Shown here: positions 33,665-48,138 of the stretch, piece by piece
Numbering within the stretch: position 1 is the stretch's first letter
How the letters are laid out: every line of letters begins with the position of its first letter
Source: Bacillus sp. J37
GTDB lineage: Bacteria; Bacillota; Bacilli; Bacillales; Bacillaceae
DNA: 64,000 bases
Assembly: GCF_000518865.1 (NCBI RefSeq)
Contig: NZ_JAEK01000007.1
Span: 1 to 64,000, forward strand
Direction of reading: 5' to 3'
Notes under the pieces: model-generated
Told to the model about the DNA's origin: nothing
The model's database searches: none
The model's input: the letters and a program-made list of their open reading frames with translations, nothing else
Made by a program: the position numbers and the translations under genes

Positions 33665-36004
33665 TTAGCGTTTTTTCTTTTTCCGCTTAGCTTTAGGTGC
33701 ATTTTCAAAATGCTTTTTCTTCTTTTTGCGTGGCGGACGGGTTGACCATTCACCATCTTTGTCACTTTCACGTTTATTTCCATTGCCTCCGCGTGAACCA
33801 GAGTCTTTTCTTTTACCTGCTACAATCACTTTTGGTGTTTCTTTAGCAGGTCGTCTTCTTGTACCCTTCATTCCTACAATTTCAAAATCAATGGAGCGTT
33901 CGTCTTTGTTCACATTTACAACACGTACAGTGATTTCATCACCGATGCGATAAACAGTTCCCGTGCGTTCACCAATCATGGCATAATGGCGCTCATCATA
34001 ACGGTAATAATCATCTGTTAAATAACTAACATGAACTAAACCTTCAATTGTGTTCGGAAGCTCCACAAACATCCCAAAGTTTGTGACAGAGCTGATGATA
34101 CCGTCGTATTCTTCACCAATTTTATCAAGCATGTATTCCGCTTTTTTCAGTTCATCTGTTTCACGCTCTGCTTCAACCGCTCTTCTTTCCATATTGGAAG
34201 AATGTTCAGCGATGACAGGTAGACTTTCTCCCCAGCTTGAACGTGTTTCTTCATCGACTTTTCCTTCTATTAAATATGTCCGGATCAAACGATGAACAAT
34301 TAAGTCAGGATAACGGCGAATTGGTGATGTAAAGTGTGTATAATACTCTGTTGCCAGTCCAAAGTGCCCAAGGCTTTCCGGGTCATATTTTGCCTGCTTC
34401 ATGGAACGCAGCATCACCGTTGAAATCACCGTTTCTTCAGGTGTACCTGCTACTTCCTCTAAAATATTTTGCAACGCTCTTGGGTGGATATCGTTACCGG
34501 AACCTCTCACAGTATAGCCGAAGTTTGTAATAAACTCTAAGAAACGCTGTAATTTTTCAGCATTAGGATCTTCGTGAATACGGTAAACGAACGGTACATT
34601 CATCCAATGGAAGTGCTCGGCTACCGTTTCATTTGCTAAAAGCATGAACTCCTCAATTAAACGCTCGGCTACAGAACGCTCACGCAATACAACTTCTGTT
34701 GGAGTACCCTCTTTATCAACAAGTACTTTTGCTTCTTTAAAATCAAAGTCAATGGCACCGCGCGTCATTCGTTTTGTTCGTAACACTTGTGCAAGCTCAC
34801 CCATCAGTTCAAACATCGGTACCAATGACTCGTATTTTTGGAGAAGCTGTTCATCACGATCTTCAAGGATCTTATTTACATCTGTGTATGTCATTCGTTC
34901 TGTTGTTTTAATGACACTTTGGAAAATTTCATGATTGACAACAGCACCATTTTCATCAACTTCCATTTCACATGATAATGTGAGACGATCCACCTTCGGA
35001 TTTAAGGAACAAATTCCATTTGAAAGGCGGTGAGGAATCATCGGAATCACCCGGTCAACCAAGTATACACTTGTTCCGCGGTCAGAAGCCTCGCGATCAA
35101 TTGGTGATTGTTCTGTCACATAATGACTTACATCGGCAATATGAACTCCCAGCTTATAGTTACCGTTTTCGAGCTTTTTAACGGTTACCGCATCATCCAA
35201 ATCCTTCGCATCTGCTCCATCAATGGTGACGATTGTTTCATTCCGAAGATCACGACGATCCTTTAGATCTTCTTCTTTTATCGTTTCCGGTACGTCATTT
35301 GCTTGTTCCAATGCTTCAACCGGGAATGGGCCTGGAAGTCCGTGCTTGTGGATGATGGATAAAATATCAACACCAGGATCATTTTTATGACCTAAGATCT
35401 CAATGATTTCTCCTTCAGCACTCATGCGTCCTTCAGGATATGTTGTGAGTTTGACAACAACTTTGTGCCCCTCAACCGCTCCATTTGATGCTTGTTTCGG
35501 AATGAAAATATCATTGGCGATTTTTTTATCATCCGGAATAACAAACCCGAAGTTTTTGCTTTCTGTATACGTTCCGACAACCTCTTTTACACCACGCTCG
35601 ATTATGCGGATAATCGTTCCTTCTTGTCTTGTTCCACCTGTTTTTGGGCTAACTCTTACAAGAACGATATCACCATGCATCGCCGTTTTTAGCTCAGTAG
35701 GCGGGATAAAGATATCATCTAAACTTGTATCTTCCGGATCGACAAAAGCAAATCCTTTTGCATGACCGATTAATTTCCCTTTTATGAGATTCATTTTTTC
35801 CGGTAAGCCGTAGCGATTGCTTCTCGTACGAACAACAAGTCCTTCGTCTTCCATAACTACCAATGCTTTGACAAAGTCTTTAAACACAGTTGAATCTTCA
35901 ATACCAAACGCTTCTTCAAGCTCCTGAACCGTTAATGGCTTATATGCTTCTTCTTTCATAAAAGAAAGCAATTTTTCAATATGTATTTGGATGTCTTGTT
36001 CCAT
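33665..36004 (-). CDS. rnr: Ribonuclease R
   Basis: A processive 3'-5' exoribonuclease of the RNB family, 779 aa. It has an N-terminal winged helix (about residues 5-65), two cold-shock domains, and the RNB domain with catalytic aspartates in [16 protein letters not shown], then a VYRIHEDPN segment and [19 protein letters not shown]. An S1 domain follows ([26 protein letters not shown]), and the tail is lysine-rich. The start at 36004 has AAGGAGG 8 nt upstream. RNase R degrades non-stop mRNAs with tmRNA-SmpB, matching the linkage here. Confidence 0.95.
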   Translation of the reverse strand: MEQDIQIHIEKLLSFMKEEAYKPLTVQELEEAFGIEDSTVFKDFVKALVVMEDEGLVVRTRSNRYGLPEKMNLIKGKLIGHAKGFAFVDPEDTSLDDIFIPPTELKTAMHGDIVLVRVSPKTGGTRQEGTIIRIIERGVKEVVGTYTESKNFGFVIPDDKKIANDIFIPKQASNGAVEGHKVVVKLTTYPEGRMSAEGEIIEILGHKNDPGVDILSIIHKHGLPGPFPVEALEQANDVPETIKEEDLKDRRDLRNETIVTIDGADAKDLDDAVTVKKLENGNYKLGVHIADVSHYVTEQSPIDREASDRGTSVYLVDRVIPMIPHRLSNGICSLNPKVDRLTLSCEMEVDENGAVVNHEIFQSVIKTTERMTYTDVNKILEDRDEQLLQKYESLVPMFELMGELAQVLRTKRMTRGAIDFDFKEAKVLVDKEGTPTEVVLRERSVAERLIEEFMLLANETVAEHFHWMNVPFVYRIHEDPNAEKLQRFLEFITNFGYTVRGSGNDIHPRALQNILEEVAGTPEETVISTVMLRSMKQAKYDPESLGHFGLATEYYTHFTSPIRRYPDLIVHRLIRTYLIEGKVDEETRSSWGESLPVIAEHSSNMERRAVEAERETDELKKAEYMLDKIGEEYDGIISSVTNFGMFVELPNTIEGLVHVSYLTDDYYRYDERHYAMIGERTGTVYRIGDEITVRVVNVNKDERSIDFEIVGMKGTRRRPAKETPKVIVAGKRKDSGSRGGNGNKRESDKDGEWSTRPPRKKKKKHFENAPKAKRKKKKR

Positions 36005-36027
36005 TTGATCATCCTCCTTATTATAGT

Positions 36028-36768
36028 TTACCAATCAAGGCTTTCTAAAAATTGATATACATCCTCATGTACCTGATCCCGCTCTTTATCAAGAGTAATC
36101 ACATGTCCGGATTCCTCGTACCATTTTAATTGTTTATGATCATTTTCCACTTCATTATAAATAATGTTTGCACTATCTGTGTTGATCATATGATCATGTC
36201 TAGCCTGTACAACAAAGGTCGGCGAGTAAATCATATCTACATTATTTCGCACATCTGAGATTAACTCCTGCAACGCTTTTAGTGTATTCATTGGTGTTTT
36301 TGCGAAATCCTTCATCTCTTCTTCAATTTCCTCGGGAGATTTCCCTTCAAACTTCTTATAATTTCTAGCATACTCAAGTATACCTTGATACATGACTTCT
36401 TCACTTTTAATATACATTGGGGCACACATTGGGATAATACCCTTTACCGGCATCGTATAACCTAATTTAAGAGAGAACACACCGCCAAGAGACAAGCCGC
36501 CAACCGCAATGTCTTCAAATCCCATTTGTTTCAAATGCTCATACCCTGCTTCAACATCCTTCCACCAATCCTCAGGACCCGTGTGGACAAGCTCCTCCGG
36601 CGGTACTCCGTGGCCTTTATATTGCGGAGCATGACAAGTGTACCCACGCTCACTTAGGAATCGCGCAAGCATCCTTACATCTGCTGTATTCCCTGTGAAT
36701 CCGTGTAATAACAATACGGCTTTGTCTCCACCTTCAAAAGTAAATGGTTTCGGTAAAACTCTTTTCAT
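36028..36768 (-). CDS. Carboxylesterase (Est/YvaK type)
   Basis: This 246-aa alpha/beta-hydrolase corresponds to the short-chain carboxylesterase found between secG and rnr in Bacillus (B. subtilis YvaK, Geobacillus Est30). It has the oxyanion motif LLHGFTGN, the nucleophile Ser93 in GLSLGG, an acid in [14 protein letters not shown] and the catalytic His in [10 protein letters not shown]. The physiological substrate is unknown. It lies 23 bp upstream of the rnr start on the same strand. Confidence 0.92.
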   Translation of the reverse strand: MKRVLPKPFTFEGGDKAVLLLHGFTGNTADVRMLARFLSERGYTCHAPQYKGHGVPPEELVHTGPEDWWKDVEAGYEHLKQMGFEDIAVGGLSLGGVFSLKLGYTMPVKGIIPMCAPMYIKSEEVMYQGILEYARNYKKFEGKSPEEIEEEMKDFAKTPMNTLKALQELISDVRNNVDMIYSPTFVVQARHDHMINTDSANIIYNEVENDHKQLKWYEESGHVITLDKERDQVHEDVYQFLESLDW

Positions 36769-36917
36769 TTCTTTGTAACTCCTTTTACTACTTTTATTTA
36801 GTTTAACCCAATGGGGCTGTGAGTATTACTTCCTGTATGTATACTATTTTAAACAAACTGCCTTGATGTGACTAATAAAAAAAAGAGCCTGCTTCTACAG
36901 ACCCTTACTCTTTATCA

Positions 36918-37151
36918 TTATTGTACGATATACGCCACTAAAACTGTCAAAACAAAGAATAATACGGATAATACAATCGTTGCGCGATGTAAAACTAAAT
37001 CCAAACCACGAGCCTTTTGCTTACCAAAAAGCTGCTCGGCACCACCAGAGATCGCACCTGATAACCCTGCGCTTTTACCAGATTGTAATAACACAACTGT
37101 AATCAAAGCAATCGATACAAGAACAAGTAGAATAATTAATGCTGTATGCAT
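36918..37151 (-). CDS. secG: Preprotein translocase subunit SecG
   Basis: A 77-aa SecG, the third subunit of the SecYEG channel. It has two membrane helices, [23 protein letters not shown] and [20 protein letters not shown], joined by the conserved [29 protein letters not shown] loop. The start at 37151 has AGGAGGTG 6 nt upstream; a reading 17 codons longer has no such site. Confidence 0.95.
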   Translation of the reverse strand: MHTALIILLVLVSIALITVVLLQSGKSAGLSGAISGGAEQLFGKQKARGLDLVLHRATIVLSVLFFVLTVLVAYIVQ

Positions 37152-37273
37152 GAATTGACACCTCCTGAGAATGCGCACAAATAGATATTTTAAATGTACC
37201 ATAAGTGGTGGTGGGATACAATATTAAGTTGGGATTATGAAATTAGTTGGGGCTTAGATCCTGAAACTGCTGC

Positions 37274-37385
37274 TTATTTTCGATTTTGTGATTTTAATTA
37301 CTATTTTTGAGGATTTTTTTTCGATTTTACGATTATATTTTCGATTATGGGAATTTATTTACTATTAGAGCTTTTTCGACAAGAT
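37274..37385. repeat. 20-nt-period AT-rich array, copy B
   Basis: Five units have core cytosines at 37281, 37301, 37322, 37342 and 37362 (periods 20, 21, 20, 20, the same pattern as copy A). Unit 2 is TTACTATT and unit 3 has a T-run. The end reads TTAGAGCTTTTTCGACA, a diverged form of the shared flank. It lies upstream of secG and downstream of the NERD gene; nothing else is seen in 37152-37531. Confidence 0.75.
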
Positions 37386-37531
37386 CCACCCTTTGCTTTC
37401 TTCTACAAGTAATACATCCTTCCCTTCTTTTCTCCATCATACTTTAGGTTCATTGACTGAAGTATCCTATTAGCTGTTGCGATAGAATTTACCCCTAGAA
37501 AATTTCTTAATTCACTATTCGTTATTGTTGG

Positions 37532-38359
37532 TTAAATAAGCAATTTATAATCATCAAGAGCACGTAAATAGGCTAGCTTATCTTTGCTATTACATGTGGT
37601 ACATAACCAATTGGCCTTAATTCTTATAAGCGGGAGTGAGCCGCAATTCTTGCAGATTGCTCCTTTTACTAGCTCCTTTTGATCGACTTGATATTGTTCC
37701 AATATGGAAGAATCTCTTTCAGTATGTTGTTTAAGTAAAAGACGAGATATCTTTTTAAGCTCTTTTTCTTCAAGTGGTTGGTTCTGTTGGGAATTGACTA
37801 ACTTAGGGATTTTGGTAGGTAACTCTTCTTTATGGATTATTTTTTGATGGAGGGATTTCTCTTCTGGAGAAGTGCTGATGATCGTATAAGAGTTGCTAAT
37901 GACAACAAGTGAAGTAATGTTGATTTCCCTTAATTTTTGTTTCTGAAGCCACTCTTTCAGCTGTAACTCTTGTCGTTCTAGTTGTGTTAGAGGATAGGGA
38001 TACCCTTTTTCAATTCCATCTTTTGTTTGGATAAGCTGTTTAAACCCGGTTTCAAAGTGGATCTTGCCTGAATAATTTTTCACCTCCAGTATGATTGCCA
38101 CTTTCGGGTTTAAAATCAGGGTATCTAATTGAAAATAATGTTTTTTCGTTTTTAATCGTAAATCGTGAAAAATAGAGTAGTCTTTTTCGTTGAGGAAACT
38201 AAGTGGATAATCTATTGCTAGCTCACCTCTGAAACCTGCATTTCTGATGTTTAAATCTTCAATAATTTGCGGGATTTTCGGATGGTTTTGAGGCAGTCTT
38301 TTGATTAGGGCCTCTAACTGAAGAATAATAGGGGGAACTTCGTGGGTTTTTACGATCAT
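37532..38359 (-). CDS. NERD domain protein with zinc ribbon
   Basis: A 275-aa protein with a nuclease-related (NERD) domain in the first half: GFRGELAIDYPLSFLN, the HYFQLDTLILNP segment and AIILEVKNYSGKI carry the E/D/E-x-K residues of this restriction-endonuclease-like fold. The C terminus has a zinc ribbon with two CxxC pairs (CKNCG and CTTC). Function is unknown; DNA processing is possible from the fold. It sits alone between secG and eno with a periodic array on each side. Confidence 0.85.
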   Translation of the reverse strand: MIVKTHEVPPIILQLEALIKRLPQNHPKIPQIIEDLNIRNAGFRGELAIDYPLSFLNEKDYSIFHDLRLKTKKHYFQLDTLILNPKVAIILEVKNYSGKIHFETGFKQLIQTKDGIEKGYPYPLTQLERQELQLKEWLQKQKLREINITSLVVISNSYTIISTSPEEKSLHQKIIHKEELPTKIPKLVNSQQNQPLEEKELKKISRLLLKQHTERDSSILEQYQVDQKELVKGAICKNCGSLPLIRIKANWLCTTCNSKDKLAYLRALDDYKLLI

Positions 38360-38430
38360 ATTCTCACTCCATATTTGGTTTTACTTGATATGTTCTCTGT
38401 TTTTCTTTGTAGTCCTGCCTGAAAGTGAAA

Positions 38431-38545
38431 TTTATTTACTATTTTTAAAATGATATTTTCGATTCTGGTAACTTATTTTCGATTATATAAATATATTTAC
38501 GATTTTCAGCAACTTATTTACTATTAGACAATTTCCGCCAAAATT
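38431..38545. repeat. 20-nt-period AT-rich array, copy C
   Basis: Five units have core cytosines at 38438, 38459, 38479, 38499 and 38520 (periods 21, 20, 20, 21). Cores alternate TTTACTATT, ATTTTCGATT, ATTTTCGATT, ATTTACGATT and ATTTACTATT; the end is TTAGACAATTTCCG. It lies between the eno terminator and the start of the NERD gene. Confidence 0.75.
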
Positions 38546-38575
38546 CGCCCCTCCCTCCTCCACAACCAAAAAAGA

Positions 38576-38602
38576 AGAACTGCCGCATACAGCGGCAGTT
38601 CC
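38576..38602 (-). terminator. Terminator of the glycolytic operon
   Basis: GAACTGCCGC and GCGGCAGTTC form a stem with a short loop, with a minus-strand TTCTTTTTT tail, just past the eno stop codon. Confidence 0.88.
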
Positions 38603-38612
38603 CACACTCAAC

Positions 38613-39953
<1,341 letters not shown>

Positions 39954-40009
39954 TTATTCCGGGTTCCCCTCTGCGGCCGACTTTGGGGTTCCCTTCTTTG
40001 CAAAAGGTT

Positions 40010-42302
<2,293 letters not shown>

Positions 42303-42380
42303 CTACACCATCCTCAAATCAAGATTTCACAACTAACTCGCAGTTGTTACTTTTCACGACACGTCTCTGTACTTAGTTCT

Positions 42381-42533
42381 CGTGTCTAGCTACATCGACC
42401 AGCGACTAGTGAACTTCACCCTCCTCCTTACGATAAGTCAACATCGAATCGCTAACGCTCTTCGTGTTTCCTTTATCTCATACGGAGGCCTCCAGTTCAT
42501 ACGTCGCTAAGCGGTCGATTCCGCTTTTCTTAT
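42381..42533. repeat. Palindromic intergenic element between pgk and tpiA
   Basis: The 230-bp gap between these operon genes holds a structured element that starts CGTGTCTAGCT and has near-inverted ends (CGACCAGCGAC and GTCGCTAAGCGGTCG) and an inner GGAGGCCTCC palindrome. Closely similar stretches are, to my recollection, scattered between genes in Bacillus genomes. It would be transcribed as part of the operon and could form a large RNA hairpin. Confidence 0.55.
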
Positions 42534-43714
42534 TTATCGTTTAATGCAACTACACCTGGAAGCTCTTTGCCTTCCATAAATTCAAGAGAAGCTCCACCGC
42601 CAGTTGAAATGTGGCTCATTTTATCAGCCAAATTGAACTTTTCGACAGCGGCAGCTGAATCTCCTCCTCCGATAACGGAATATGTATCATTTGCCTCAGC
42701 TAATGCTTCTGCAACTGCTTTTGTACCACCCGCGAATGTATCTAATTCGAATACACCCATTGGCCCGTTCCAGATCACAAGCTTAGAGTTTTTGATAACG
42801 TCAGCATAGATTTCACGTGTTTTAGGACCTGCATCAAGACCTTCCCAATCGCTTGGAATACTGTCGATTGATACAACTTGTGTGTTTGCATCGTTCGAGA
42901 AGTCATCAGCAACAACGACATCTACAGGCATGTAGAAATTAACACCTTTTTCTTTTGCTGTTTCAAGGTATGATTTCGCTAAATCAATTTTATCTTCTTC
43001 TAATAGTGACTTCCCAACATCATGGCCTAAAGCTTTGATGAATGTGTAAGCTAATCCGCCACCGATGATTAAGTTGTCCACTTTATCAAGCAAGTTATCG
43101 ATTACACCGATTTTATCTTTAACTTTTGCTCCACCAATGATTGCTGTGAATGGACGATCTGGATTAGAAAGTGCTTTACCTAATACTTCAAGCTCTTTTT
43201 CCATTAAGAAACCTGCAACTGCTGGGATATGTTTTGCAATCCCTTCAGTAGAAGCATGTGCACGGTGAGCTGCTCCAAATGCATCGTTCACATAAACATC
43301 AGCAAGGTCTGCAAATGCTTTTGCTAATTCTGGATCATTTTTCTCTTCACCAGCATAGAAACGCACGTTTTCTAGTAAAAGAAGTCCGCCTTCTTCTAAT
43401 TTTGCAATTTCAGCTTTAACAGCATCGCCATAAGCTTCATCTGTTTTTACAACATTTTTACCAGAAAGCTCTTGTAGTTTTTCTGCTACAGCATTTAAGC
43501 GTAACTCTTCAACTACTTCACCTTTTGGACGCCCCAAGTGACTAGCCAGTACAACTTTTGCACCTTGCTCACTTAAGTATTGAATTGTTGGTAAAGCTGC
43601 ACGAATACGTGTTTCATCTGTAACTTGTCCATCCTTCATCGGTACGTTAAAATCAACGCGACAAAAGACGACTTTTCCTTTTACATCAATGTCTTTAACT
43701 GACTTTTTGTTCAT
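42530..43714 (-). CDS. pgk: Phosphoglycerate kinase
   Basis: A 394-aa enzyme transferring phosphate from 1,3-bisphosphoglycerate to ADP. The N-terminal substrate motif [11 protein letters not shown], the SHLGRPKG segment, LLLENVRFY, the hinge region, and the C-terminal nucleotide motif [12 protein letters not shown] are all intact. It lies second after gapA in the operon, separated from it by 242 bp containing a palindromic element and a hairpin. Confidence 0.98.
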   Translation of the reverse strand: MNKKSVKDIDVKGKVVFCRVDFNVPMKDGQVTDETRIRAALPTIQYLSEQGAKVVLASHLGRPKGEVVEELRLNAVAEKLQELSGKNVVKTDEAYGDAVKAEIAKLEEGGLLLLENVRFYAGEEKNDPELAKAFADLADVYVNDAFGAAHRAHASTEGIAKHIPAVAGFLMEKELEVLGKALSNPDRPFTAIIGGAKVKDKIGVIDNLLDKVDNLIIGGGLAYTFIKALGHDVGKSLLEEDKIDLAKSYLETAKEKGVNFYMPVDVVVADDFSNDANTQVVSIDSIPSDWEGLDAGPKTREIYADVIKNSKLVIWNGPMGVFELDTFAGGTKAVAEALAEANDTYSVIGGGDSAAAVEKFNLADKMSHISTGGGASLEFMEGKELPGVVALNDK

Positions 43715-43743
43715 GAAAAGCCCTCCCTAAATTGAAATGCGTA

Positions 43744-43855
43744 AGCGCCTCGTTCAGGCCCGACAAGCATAAGACGAGCATGAAAAGAAGGCGTTCTTTG
43801 CCTTAATTCATGCTTGGCTTATGACTCGAGGGCCTAGGCGCTGAAGCTGGACACA
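43744..43855. repeat. Palindromic intergenic element between gapA and pgk
   Basis: About 110 bp folds as nested inverted repeats: GCGCCT...AGGCGC outside, AAGCATAAG/AGCATGAA with TTCATGCT/CTTATG inside, and AAGGCGTTCTTTGCCTT at the tip. The flank CGCTGAAGCTGGACAC resembles the AGCTAGACACG edge of the element at 42381, suggesting one repeat class. I recall similar sequences in other Bacillus genomes. Confidence 0.6.
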
Positions 43856-43892
43856 AAAACTCGTTTCAAGCCTTTATGTCAAACCAAAAACA

Positions 43893-43917
43893 GGGAAAGG
43901 GGATGATCCCCTTTCCC
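43893..43917 (-). terminator. Strong hairpin after gapA
   Basis: GGGAAAGGGGAT and ATCCCCTTTCCC form a perfect 12-bp stem with a single central base, extended outward by AAACCAA...GGTTT. No clean T-run follows on the minus strand, so it may protect the cggR-gapA mRNA 3' end or cause partial termination, helping gapA to be expressed more than the downstream genes. Confidence 0.6.
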
Positions 43918-43956
43918 CATTGGTTTGTAGCTATATAGTTCGATAACTCTTAAGAA

Positions 43957-44979
<1,023 letters not shown>

Positions 44980-45066
44980 TTAATTAAGTCCAATGTTATA
45001 CTTGGACACTTTCATAAGAAATGGTTCTACTCTAAAATGAGAAGAACTTTTTATAATCAGGGAGTG

Positions 45067-46089
45067 TTAATCCCTTATTAACTCATTTGCTGCTGCTTCA
45101 TCTGTTATAAGAACAGAATCCAACGTTTGTTTCATATAGGCTTTAATCGCCTTTGCTTTTGAGGCTCCGCCTGCTACAGCGATAACAGATGGAATTTCCT
45201 CGATGTCATCTAATTGAATACCGACCGTCTGAACTTTATGTACAATCTCACCTTGCTGATCAAAATAGTAGCCAAATGCTTCCGCAACAGCCTTTCCTTC
45301 GATAATCTTCCGAAGATGTTCCTCCGGAGTTTTTCGACGTTCCGCCATTGTTTTAGCGTCCCCTATTCCATGAACGACCATACTGGCTGATTTCAAGATT
45401 GTTAAAGTTTCCTTAATCGACGGTTCTTCAATAATGGCCCGGTAAGCATCTTTACTAAGTTGTTGATCAGGTGCATACAGAAGTCTGTAATTCCCGCTCG
45501 CACGCTCGGCCATTTTGGCACAAATTGTGTTCGCCTGGTTTTCAACTGTTTCTCCTAATCCTCCACGTGCAGGGACGAATAAAGTATCGCGGATTTTGCT
45601 ATCGGGTGTCATCATTTCGGCAACTGCTGCAAGTGTTGTTCCACCGGTAACAGCGACGATATTATTGCCCGTTAATCGCTCCTTTATACATGTTACACAT
45701 GCTCTTCCCATTTCTTTTTTCACCCATGGAGATTGATCACTATCACCGGAAACAACGATGACTCTGTTTAAATTGAATCTCTCCTTTAATGTATTTTCCA
45801 AAGAAGACAATCCTAAAACATCTTTCATCATTTCTTCGAGGTGAATAAGTAAAGATGTTCCCTCATCTGTTAAGGTCATACCTGAAGTTTGAATGTCAAT
45901 CAGATTTTGATCCTTCAGAAACTGAACTTCATTTCTTAAAATTCTTTCACTAATGCCTAGGCTAATTGAGAGACTTCTGCGTCCAATCGGCTGCATTAAT
46001 CGTATGTACTGTAGGATTTGATAGCGTTTTTGCATAACCTGCAACAGGTCAGGCAATAATTTTTTTTGTACTGCGATAAGTGATTTCAT
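45067..46089 (-). CDS. cggR: Central glycolytic genes regulator CggR
   Basis: A 340-aa SorC-family repressor of the gapA operon. It has an N-terminal winged helix (residues about 25-85: IGRRSLSISLGISERILRNEVQFLKDQNLI) and a C-terminal sugar-phosphate-binding domain (ALLGLSS-like start, AVTGGTTLAAVAEMM, ARGGLGETVENQANTICAKMA, GIGDAKTMAERR) that binds fructose-1,6-bisphosphate. It is the first gene of the operon, with its operator upstream at 46117-46152. Confidence 0.95.
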   Translation of the reverse strand: MKSLIAVQKKLLPDLLQVMQKRYQILQYIRLMQPIGRRSLSISLGISERILRNEVQFLKDQNLIDIQTSGMTLTDEGTSLLIHLEEMMKDVLGLSSLENTLKERFNLNRVIVVSGDSDQSPWVKKEMGRACVTCIKERLTGNNIVAVTGGTTLAAVAEMMTPDSKIRDTLFVPARGGLGETVENQANTICAKMAERASGNYRLLYAPDQQLSKDAYRAIIEEPSIKETLTILKSASMVVHGIGDAKTMAERRKTPEEHLRKIIEGKAVAEAFGYYFDQQGEIVHKVQTVGIQLDDIEEIPSVIAVAGGASKAKAIKAYMKQTLDSVLITDEAAANELIRD

Positions 46090-46116
46090 TTTTGCTATCC
46101 CTCTCTGAGTCGATAT

Positions 46117-46152
46117 GGACTAAAATGGTCCCTCTGTGACGTATTATGTCCC
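46117..46152 (-). promoter_or_regulatory. CggR operator
   Basis: On the minus strand two tandem half-sites read GGGAC-N7-GTC and GGGAC-N7-GTC about 5 nt apart, matching the direct-repeat CggR operator of B. subtilis (CGGGAC-N6-TGTC twice). It lies 28 bp before cggR. Confidence 0.82.
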
Positions 46153-46235
46153 ACCATCTCAAAAAAAAATCTCCCTTGCCATATTTTTATTTTAACAGGG
46201 GAAAATGGCATATTCAAGAAATGTTTACTGACTTT

Positions 46236-46469
46236 TTAAAGTAATCGCTTTCTTATGGAATCTTTATCCAAAATTCCGTATGTGACCACTTCTTCTGCTA
46301 TTTCAACAACTGGAATCATAATTTGAAACTTCTCCAGAAGCTTATCATCTTGATAAATATCGACTACTTTATACTCAAAATCAAACTCTTTTTGTAGTTC
46401 AAGAATAATGGCCAACCCTTTATCACATAACGAACAATTCTCTTTCGAATAAAAGATTACTTCTTTCAC
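46236..46469 (-). CDS. Glutaredoxin-like protein
   Basis: A 77-aa thioredoxin-fold protein with an active-site CSLC (KENCSLCDKGLAII), and the cis-Pro region MIPVVEIAEEVV. It belongs to the glutaredoxin/DUF836-type family commonly placed between sigL and cggR in Bacillus. It may reduce disulfides, but the partner is unknown. It ends 27 bp after the sigL stop codon region on the same strand and may share the sigL transcript. Confidence 0.85.
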   Translation of the reverse strand: MKEVIFYSKENCSLCDKGLAIILELQKEFDFEYKVVDIYQDDKLLEKFQIMIPVVEIAEEVVTYGILDKDSIRKRLL

Positions 46470-46495
46470 AGCTGCTTAGCACTTCCGTTTCGTTA

Positions 46496-47788
46496 TTAAT
46501 ATTCTTTCCTTATTGAAGACGTTGGAATATTTAATTGCTCACGATACTTTGTTACCGTTCTTCTGGAAATATCAATATCATACAACGTTTTAAGGGTATT
46601 GGCTATTTTTTGATCTGACAACGGCTTATTCTTATTCTCTGAATCTACGACTTCCTTTAGCCTCAATTTAACTGAAGAAGCAGAAACATCTCCTTGATCT
46701 TCTGATAACTTTGTTGAGAAAAAAGACTTCATATTCATTAGTCCGTGCGGAGTTTGCACAAACTTGTCTTTCACCGTACGACTGACAGTTGATTCATGGA
46801 TATCTAATGTATCGGCAATATCCTTTAATGTTAGGGGCTTTAATGCACTTTTCCCTTTAGTGAGGAATTCGCTCTGTTTCTTTAAGATCTCATTCATCAC
46901 ATTCATCATTGTTTCTTTTCTTTGTTCAATTGCCCTCACCAGCCATTTACCTTGAGTGACATTTTTGGCGTAGTAGCTTTTTGTTTCTTTATCAATTGGA
47001 AACGAGCCGCTCGCCACAGAAGGATCATGAACCATCAGCTGTGGTATGATTTTATCATTGTACAAGATATGCCAGGTACCATTTACTTCTTTTATCATCA
47101 TATCAGGTGTTACATATGTGCTTTCATCTACTCCATACTTTAACCCGGGCCTAGGTTCCAGCTGTTTAATGATTTCATGAATTTCTTGTATTTGAGTCAT
47201 GTTTATTTTTAAAATCTTGGAAAGTTCCTTCCATGACTTTTCAGCAAATAAACGAAAATGGTCTGATATAATCGTTTCCGCCAGCTGATTTCTGATTTTT
47301 AGTCGTCTTAGTTGCAATAAAATGCATTCCTGTAGAGTACGGGCACCGATTCCTGCCGGCTCTAAGCTTTGAAGAAAATACAATTTACTTTCAAGTACCT
47401 CTTCGTCTACATTCATGATTATAGCCAGGTCTTCAAGTGAGTCTTTTATATACCCATTTGAATCCAATGCATTGATAAGCAGTTCAAGGCAAGCACGGTC
47501 TTGCTTTGATAATGAAAAATCAATCAACTGATGGCGCAGATGGTCACGAAGATTTGTTTTTTCTTTTACGGTATTTTCAATGAAGGATTGTTTGTTGGAG
47601 GAAGATCTTGACTGTTGAAAAGGTGACTGCCTGCTCTCCTTTACTTCAATAAGGGGATTTTCCAGCGTAAGCTCTCGCACATATGAAAGCAAATCTGCCG
47701 AGGAATATTGCAAAAGTGAGATGGCTTGTTGCAGTTCTTGAGTCATATTAAGTTTTAACCCCTGTTGTTGCACTAAATCCATTTTCAT
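46496..47788 (-). CDS. sigL: RNA polymerase sigma-54 factor SigL (RpoN)
   Basis: This 430-aa sigma-54 factor directs transcription from -24/-12 promoters with enhancer-binding activators. It has the glutamine-rich region I (MDLVQQQGLKLNMTQELQQAISLLQYSS), a core-binding central domain, the helix-turn-helix LKDIADTLDIHESTVSRTVKDKFVQTPHG and the RpoN box RRTVTKYREQLNIPTS. The start at 47788 follows GGGAGG by 8 nt; a frame extending 52 codons upstream is not translated. A cre site lies about 60 bp upstream, agreeing with CcpA control of sigL in B. subtilis. Confidence 0.95.
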   Translation of the reverse strand: MKMDLVQQQGLKLNMTQELQQAISLLQYSSADLLSYVRELTLENPLIEVKESRQSPFQQSRSSSNKQSFIENTVKEKTNLRDHLRHQLIDFSLSKQDRACLELLINALDSNGYIKDSLEDLAIIMNVDEEVLESKLYFLQSLEPAGIGARTLQECILLQLRRLKIRNQLAETIISDHFRLFAEKSWKELSKILKINMTQIQEIHEIIKQLEPRPGLKYGVDESTYVTPDMMIKEVNGTWHILYNDKIIPQLMVHDPSVASGSFPIDKETKSYYAKNVTQGKWLVRAIEQRKETMMNVMNEILKKQSEFLTKGKSALKPLTLKDIADTLDIHESTVSRTVKDKFVQTPHGLMNMKSFFSTKLSEDQGDVSASSVKLRLKEVVDSENKNKPLSDQKIANTLKTLYDIDISRRTVTKYREQLNIPTSSIRKEY

Positions 47789-47847
47789 TTTAATTTCCTC
47801 CCAATAATAGTCTACACAATAAGGTTGAAAAATGTTCTGATTGTTAT

Positions 47848-47861
47848 AGAAAGCGCTTACA
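47848..47861. promoter_or_regulatory. Putative cre site before sigL
   Basis: AGAAAGCGCTTACA matches the cre consensus TGAAAGCGCTTACA except at the first base. It is 60 bp upstream of the sigL start codon. Confidence 0.7.
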
Positions 47862-47960
47862 GATACTATTTTACTAATCAATGATTCTATTACACAAGTA
47901 TTTTCTTTACCAAGTTTATGTATTGTGCTGGAATACATACGCATTGTTCCTGGCAGATCT

Positions 47961-48068
47961 TATTTTATTTACGATTCTGGGAATTTATTTACGAATTTCA
48001 TATTTTATTTTCGATTTTGGAGATATATTTTCGATTTTTACATTTTATTTACCATTAGACAAAATCCG
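47961..48068. repeat. 20-nt-period AT-rich array, copy D
   Basis: Five units have core cytosines at 47972, 47992, 48012, 48032 and 48052, an exact 20-nt period. Cores are TTTACGATT, TTTACGAATT, TTTTCGATT, TTTTCGATT and TTTACCATT; the flank TTAGACAAAATCCGACA follows. It lies between the sigL promoter and the terminator of the MFS gene. Confidence 0.75.
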
Positions 48069-48104
48069 ACACTTTCCGCGATCTCCGCATACCTCAAATA
48101 GAAA

Positions 48105-48133
48105 AGAGCCGATCCTCTAAAGGAATCGGCTCT
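48105..48133 (-). terminator. Terminator after the DHA2 efflux gene
   Basis: AGAGCCGAT and ATCGGCTCT enclose a smaller CCT/AGG pairing; the stem is followed on the minus strand by TTTTCTATTT, a few bases past the stop codon. Confidence 0.88.
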
Positions 48134-48138
48134 GGAAA

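Noticed and set aside
37274-38545. Periodic arrays considered as coding repeats
   Set aside because: A 20-21 nt period breaks the frame each unit, and the units contain TAA stops in the minus-strand reading.
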